Positions 58,113 to 64,000 of a stretch of 64,000 bases of DNA are shown one piece after another. The position numbers were made by a program, and so were the translations under genes. The stretch's first letter is position 1, and each line of letters opens with the position of its first letter. The notes beneath the pieces are model-generated. The model ran no database searches, had not been told where the DNA came from, and saw only the letters and a program-made list of their open reading frames with translations. This DNA comes from Apostichopus japonicus (Eukaryota; Echinodermata; Holothuroidea; Aspidochirotida; Stichopodidae), in the NCBI RefSeq assembly GCF_037975245.1, contig NC_092569.1:12154501-12218500 (forward strand), read 5' to 3'.

Positions 58113-59753
58113 TTTCACAACTTTCAAATCATGTACACACTCACTGCGAACAGTAAATACCAATTTGTTTTCATCGGGGAAACGTCTAAATCAAAATAAC
58201 TCTCTCGTTCTATATTTGGTAGATCCATAGTGTACATTACCAACCTGGGAAATGTTAGCAAATTGACATAGCAACAACAACAAACAAACAAACAGCATCA
58301 GTTAGAGTAATACAGTAACATCATGCAATATACAGACAAGTTTTTAAACCAGTGGTGACGTCATTCACCATGAAGCATATTCTTGAAAAAGAACCACAGA
58401 GTATACAGACCTGGTTAGCTTCTCGAAATATAAGACGGAAGCATTAAATTAGAAACAGGATACTCGCAATACTAATATATATATATATATATATTCCCAT
58501 CTATATACCTATATATATATTTATGCGCATGGTCAGAGTGCAACGGGGTTGAGAATAACCGTAAGCCCACTCTGCATGCAGCCGTTAAGTATGCCAGTGT
58601 AGCGAATTTCACTTAATGTTTGACAAATAACGAAATAGTATGAATGAAAAACAATAGCCTAGTATAGATCACCATTGTCAATATTCACTAAATATGTAAA
58701 TGTCTGACGTCATTGCCGTAGGCGGAGCGGAGAGGACAATACTTTGAACTTTGAACTGTCGTAAAGAGTAAACATATGATATTACTGTGTGGACATTTGT
58801 CTATAAACGACCTTTGACATGCATTGTGTAATAATATCAATTAGATGCCATAATTATTATGTAATTGGGGTCTATAAAGTAATAAAATAAAATATAAAAA
58901 AGAAATAAAAGACCCCCCCAAAAAAAAAAAAAATCCCAGCTGTGCGCGTCCTTTGAATGTAGGCCCGGTTATTCGGTTCAGTTTTAAAAGATAATCGATA
59001 ATCATGTTAGCTTTTATATGTAAATCCGTTAACCCATCAAATGCGTGGACGGTTAACCGGTTATAGAAAACTCGAAGTTTGCTTACCCCCCCCTCCCCCA
59101 CCCCTCCCTCCCTCCCTTCTGGATTATTTTCTGCGCGCATGCCCTTGTTTTTATGCGTTGTATGGCAAGTTCGACAGTGTTTCATTTCCAATGACTTCCA
59201 ACACGCAAGAGCTTCACTGCACTACTGTTTCCTAGGATCCGAAATGAAAAAGTAATTTGGGTGTCTTTATCTTCTTTTGCTTCCGAGAACCTTTTTAGGT
59301 GAGATTAGTAAATTAAACAATCTCTTAAATTGATGATATTTGAGGATCTTTCTAAAAATGAAGTAACAGTCTGTAAGCATACATAAGTTGCTTTTTTCAA
59401 ATATAGAATTTTTACAAAACAATTTCTCATTCTAATAAAGAATAACATACTATACCATCATTGCAGGCGCGTTCTGCTATTAGCATGGGCTTTATGCTGA
59501 GCCAAGATCCTTGCTGTTTGTGTTAAGCGCAATGAGCTCATTAACGTTACGCTTGTGGTGAGCCACACTGGACAGTACTGTACTGGGTGATACTGGTTTT
59601 AACTTTCTCTACCGCAGTATCGCACTGCATATGTTTACTATAAGAACCCCAGTTCGAGTCACTCCAAGATAAATGTATGTCGTCCAGTTACAGAGTTGTT
59701 GACAATTGACAATTAATAATCATGGACGTTACATGTGAATCTACGAGACTGAC
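58113..59753. other. No confident gene
   Basis: Short TA runs near 58476-58517, C7 plus A-run at 58913-58933, and a C/T tract (59085-59119). On the minus strand GTTCGCA|GTGAGTGT near 58148 looks like a donor, but no consistent exon can be built. Confidence 0.4.
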
Positions 59754-59821
59754 CTCGGTCAGCTTGCGGCTTTGATAAGCCAATAATGGCTTCTTCGCCA
59801 GTTCCATGCTTGCGAGGGGAT
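59754..59821 (-). CDS. Candidate internal exon of an unidentified minus-strand gene
   Basis: On the minus strand a good acceptor (TTTGTATGTATGTATTTTTAG) precedes 68 bases, which end in CCGAG before the donor GTCAGTCT. With the first two bases completing a split codon, the exon reads PLASMELAKKPLLAYQSRKL then TE, and leaves in phase 0. Composition is richer in G/C than the AT-rich flanks, and the frame has a protein-like mix of residues. I do not recognise the protein and could not find adjoining exons, so the rest of the gene may lie outside the window or be in very short exons. It is not a P450 segment. Confidence 0.35.
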
Positions 59822-60443
59822 CTAAAAATACATACATACAAACATACTTTAATATAACCATTCACTGACTAAAACAATAACTAAATAAATAAAAAACACA
59901 CATACACGCATACACACATTAAGAAAACAAACACATGAACATACCAAGCACAACAGGAAAGACGACTTTACATAAACACAATATAAATAGAGAAGGTATT
60001 GGTGACAAAATATATTTTGCTAATAAGCTTCGGTTTTATATAGGTAAGATTGAAATATTGCCCAAATTGCCAACTGTTTTAAAAGTTAGTATACAGAATG
60101 AACTCACTGAATGCTTTTCTTACCAAAGCAGGTACTATATAGGGGTCACAAAGGTGTCCGTCAAGAGGTATACGAGGGGTACAGATTTTTACGTATTGAT
60201 TAACATAGATATATAGGTACAGGCTGGGTAGGATGGTCGGTAAAGGGGACAGGGTAAGTATGGATGAGGGATCTTGTCGATTTGAAAGGAAAACCGAATC
60301 CCTCAGTTGAGACTTAAAAGGAAAGCTGTTTCTCTAAGTATCTAATGGTTAGAGAACATTCCAAAACAGATACGAAATGTACTTCTGTCCAAACAATATA
60401 TTTTTCTCATCCCATTTCTACTATCTCTCAGTCTGGGGATTTC
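59822..60443. other. No gene recognised
   Basis: AT-rich DNA with short ACATAC and AAAT repeats. A 93-codon frame (59935-60216) starts at ATG but resembles nothing known. Confidence 0.45.
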
Positions 60444-60990
60444 CCCTTAAATTCATCAGGGGAAGAATTTAGACCACTACTACGGGTGCACACCCCCTCC
60501 CACACCCCCTTCTTCAACTTCACACACATATATGACGAGTATTTATTGGCAATGCCTTGCTTTTGTTGCTAATTATAGACCTAATTTATAGTCTAACAAT
60601 ACCTCAGAATTCAACTATCGGAAATCTTAGTTTTCAATTTTTCTACTTTGGAGGAACAGCACACCCGCCCCAACAGGAAAGAATTTAGACCACTACTACG
60701 GGTGCACCTCCCCCCCCACTTTTTTCAACCTCACACACAAATAACGAGTATGTATTAGCAAAGCCTTGCTTTTGTTGCTAATTATAGGCCTAATTTAAAG
60801 ACCTAACAATACCTCAGAATTCAACTATCGAACGTCTTATATATGTTGTTTACTTTTCTTCTTGGGAGGAACCGCACACCAGCCACCCCCCCCCCTCACC
60901 ACCACATGGGCGTCCCACTTTCAACTTTCCAAGGACATCACCCTTCCTTTACCTAAGGCTCTTCTATAAAAGTTCAGCCCCTTCCTAAAT
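60444..60990 (+). mobile_element. Dispersed repeat, family 1, two tandem copies
   Basis: Copy one (60444-60660) and copy two (60665-60990) both have AGAATTTAGACCACTACTAC, GCCTTGCTTTTGTTGCTAAT, TATAGnCTAA and CTCAGAATTCAACTATCG. The second continues to GGCTCTTCTATAAAAGTTCA. The halves share about 85-90% by eye. The C-rich segment after GGGTGCAC differs in length. Confidence 0.75.
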
Positions 60991-61122
60991 CAGTCGAGGT
61001 ATATTTTGGACCCCCCCTCTTTACCCCCACCATTGAAATCCTGTGCGCGTCGATGCTATGATCTATCATAATTGACTGCTATTATGGCGTCTGTTGTATT
61101 CTGTGTTAAGTTTTAGCGTTAG

Positions 61123-61203
<81 letters not shown>
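61123..61203. repeat. (TA)n microsatellite, about 38 units
   Basis: TACATA start, then an uninterrupted TA run of about 74 bases. Confidence 0.97.
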
Positions 61204-61210
<7 letters not shown>

Positions 61211-62841
61211 ATATGGAAGTCTTCTTCGGGTCATCACTCAGAGAATGAACCGAATATTTCTAGAGGTCACTTCAGTGCGCGTATAGCGTATATCCTTTCC
61301 GGTAACCTTTTCTAATGAAGAAGGCGCCAAACGAGTAAAAATGTTATTAATCACCAGAAGTCAAAAAGCGAACTTATCATTTTATGATGACCTTTACAGA
61401 AAGTGCAAAGGGGGTTACAGCTTCAACGCTACAACACATCTTGAAAAAGAGTGGACTTTTGACATGACACCCTGGAGAACAATAGTGGCGACAGTTGGCA
61501 GACCAGTTCTGGATTCCTTGTATGTTGTAAGAGTTAAGTGGGGACATCATGACGGACTGACCGCTGGTTTGAGTCAACCTCTTTGGTAAAGCGAAATCAT
61601 TATTTTTTACAAAAGTCTATCTCTAAAAACGACGAATTAGGGACACGATAAAATCATTCCGTTGTTTTGTTTTAGAGTTAAAGTTTTAAAACCCCTATTT
61701 CAGCAATACAAATGGAAACGATTAAAGCAATTAAAAATTGGTAAATGTCATATCCCGAAACTTTTATTTAAAACAATAAAACTATAATTGATGAAGGAAA
61801 TCATCCAATCTTTGTCAACTTTTCATTTTGTTTTCAATGCCAGAAGGTTTACCTTTGACTTTTGACTTTGGTCGAACGAGGAGTGGGAAATGTTTATGTA
61901 CATGCATCTACGACGGTTGTTCTTTCTCAAGGGTCGTAGCCACCGTCAGGGGGGGGGGGTCAAATTAATTTAAGAATGTACAAACGTTCTTAAAACGAAT
62001 GGAAATGAATAAACCATTTCTCCCCTTACACCAAGCAAACATTGCAAAGGGGAGAGGACACCCGCCCATTAGATCCCCCAGTAGATCCTTCCTACAGGAC
62101 GAATGTTATTCAACACCCCAACCCCCCCCCCCCGAAATAGTAAAAGTCCAAAAAAAAAAAATCCAAAACTTGCTAACGGGCTTGCCTGAGAGGATACGAA
62201 AATGGGTTGATAGACACGCGGGTTCAGAAGACCCGGATAGGACCCCCTCCCTCCCTCCCCAACAACGAAACGTCTTCGCTGGTATTGAGGCTTGCGTCCA
62301 TTGTAACTCCACAAAGAACCCCTACGACCATCATTGGCGCTGACAATATCTTTACAAACTGACTGTAATATTTTAGCTTTTCATCTATCTAGATCATTCA
62401 GCGAGGAGTCATCGCTTAGCCATCTCCTCATGCCAACTTGTAAATATTATTTAGGTGATGTATTCCAATTGACTCTTTATACGTGAGAATGTTCTCTGTA
62501 AGGCTATCAGAGAATATACACAAATAGTCCAAAAGCTTCTTCATTATGGAAAGAAAATTCAACATGGATTTATCTGTTGTTTTGCATAAGTGAAATGTAA
62601 ATATTTATATACATCTTCTTTTCAAGAGCTGCTTTGTTTACACCAAATCATTGACGAAAACAAACGAACTGTTAGATGTTTGTATCCGTCGTATCTAGGC
62701 AGCTCATGTGACATAATGTTTATGGAATGTAACTCATTTTGTTTTCAAGTCGGTGTATCAATCGAAATCATGCTTTCATGTTAAAAGCTATGATCTTAAA
62801 GCTTTTCTTGGCTTACGTGTAGTCAGTACCACCACCGTGCG
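61204..62841. other. No gene recognised
   Basis: Includes an 82-codon ATG frame (61341-61589) with mixed residues but no recognised motif, a G10 run at 61951-61960, and C14 plus A12 near 62125-62161. Confidence 0.45.
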
Positions 62842-63069
62842 GCGCGCACAAAACTACGACGGCACAATACATGCTGATTGACCGTGATGTGCTCGGTTTC
62901 ATGATGCGCGCAAATAATTGTGACGTGGTCAGCATGCCAATGCGCGTACATCAACATCTTATTGATTAATTGGAGATGTATTCAACTTCATTATGCGCGC
63001 ACATAAAAGTACAGTGCTCTACATATGTTTTTGATTAACTGGGATATTGTTAGGATCCCCATGCGCGCA
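62842..63069. repeat. Phased ATGCGCGCA motifs, degenerate ~60-bp repeat
   Basis: GCGCGCA or GCGCGTA at 62842, 62905, 62942, 62995 and 63063, with TTGATTAA(T/C)TGG, CAACAT and GTGCTC recurring between them. Spacing of 37 to 68 suggests a worn tandem repeat. Similar ATGCGCGCAT sites occur at about 21192 and 21413. Confidence 0.5.
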
Positions 63070-64000
63070 TATCGACACCCTCGGTATCAACATATCAAAC
63101 GTTCAACTGGCGTGCCACACAAGTACTCAGTTTGTCTTAAGTCTCTCCTCGATCGATTATTTTAGAGTTTGCATGGTTCGCATATACATCCCATTTATGG
63201 AAAGCTGCGAACGATGACGTCATAATTTATGCAGCGATTTTCACCATACGTTCTGGATACAAAAGAAAGAATCCACCAACTTTGAGGGGAAAGTGCACAA
63301 ACACAGGAACAGTTATAATATAAATCATCACAGTTATTGAATATTTCCTGTATTGGATTTCTGAATGGTTAAACAAAATTATCAACGACATATACAATCA
63401 GTTGAAGTTGCCAAATCGGAAGTAATTGACAAGTCATCTTAGCAGACGACACCAGAGTGATTGTCTTACGTAATAGAAGGATACTTAAATGAGTGAATAG
63501 ACGGGCACGCCGTCACAGTGTAAACTCAAGGGAGACTACTCGGCGAATCGGCTTTCCTATATATCCCCCTTTAGCTGAATTGAAACCGTTAGGTTTACTT
63601 TTAAAGTAAGAGAAAGAGCATTTCTCTCGGAGAGTAAACAGGTACAGGATAACAATTAGGACAATCCAGAAGGGTACGAATCTCCATAAATATCAAGAAT
63701 ATTGTAGACATTGTTGATTCATAATTATGGAACGCCAAACGCTACCGGGAACACGGTAAATGATGGTGTAGTAAACAATAACATGTCATGTTGTCATGGT
63801 AATACGGATTACTAATACAATTCGTGCATCTGTGCATTTATGATGGTGTTACTTTTGTCACATTTATGGCGCGTATTTTATACAGAATTGGACAGTTTGT
63901 CGCACCGTGAATTAAGCAGTGTGGTCAAACCAGAGGCGAACGGACTGGGGGATGAATAAATACAGGTTCAGTGCTTCATCCTTCGGCACTGAGGCCTTGA
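63070..64000. other. No gene recognised
   Basis: Ordinary composition. A CAGTGC...GCACTG hairpin lies near the right edge (63969-63990). Confidence 0.45.

Noticed and set aside
58108-58200. Mini-exon ending GTTCGCA before GTGAGTGT on the minus strand
   Set aside because: The phase does not continue from the candidate exon at 59754-59821 and the fragment is only about 41 bases.

Overview
The window looks like intergenic and intronic DNA from a marine invertebrate animal. It is AT-rich and packed with (TA)n microsatellites, homopolymer G/C and A/T runs, minisatellites and interspersed repeats. Only one gene can be read with confidence. A deuterostome such as an echinoderm is my best guess, from the look of the P450 and of the repeats; the sequence does not prove it.

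The gene is a complete cytochrome P450 of clan 2 (CYP2-like) on the minus strand. It has five coding exons between 38712 (ATG) and 22342 (stop) and encodes 496 residues. All four introns have GT-AG ends and compatible phases, and the I-helix, ExxR, PExF-like and heme-Cys motifs are in order. Two usually conserved residues differ: the Trp of the C-helix WxxxR motif is Leu, and the I-helix Thr is Ser. Intron 1 is 12.5 kb and holds a roughly 720-bp near-perfect palindrome, several microsatellites, a minisatellite and one copy of a dispersed repeat. A possible promoter (CCAAT boxes plus an octamer) lies about 1 kb upstream, and a possible poly(A) signal about 0.4 kb past the stop.

Left part (1-22 kb): a tRNA-derived SINE, a 618-bp non-autonomous hAT-type element with a perfect 8-bp target-site duplication, a 12-bp minisatellite, a 198-bp repeat in three copies, a 71-bp exact duplication carrying CRE and E-box palindromes, and a 206-bp TA tract. 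No gene is seen there.

Right part (39-64 kb): a second SINE copy, a 31-bp satellite of about 41 units, copies of at least two dispersed repeat families, long polypyrimidine tracts, and one short candidate exon on the minus strand (59754-59821) of an unidentified gene. Almost all other open frames are translations of microsatellites, or start at TTG or GTG without other support. I found no multi-gene system; the points worth following up concern the P450 and the repeats.
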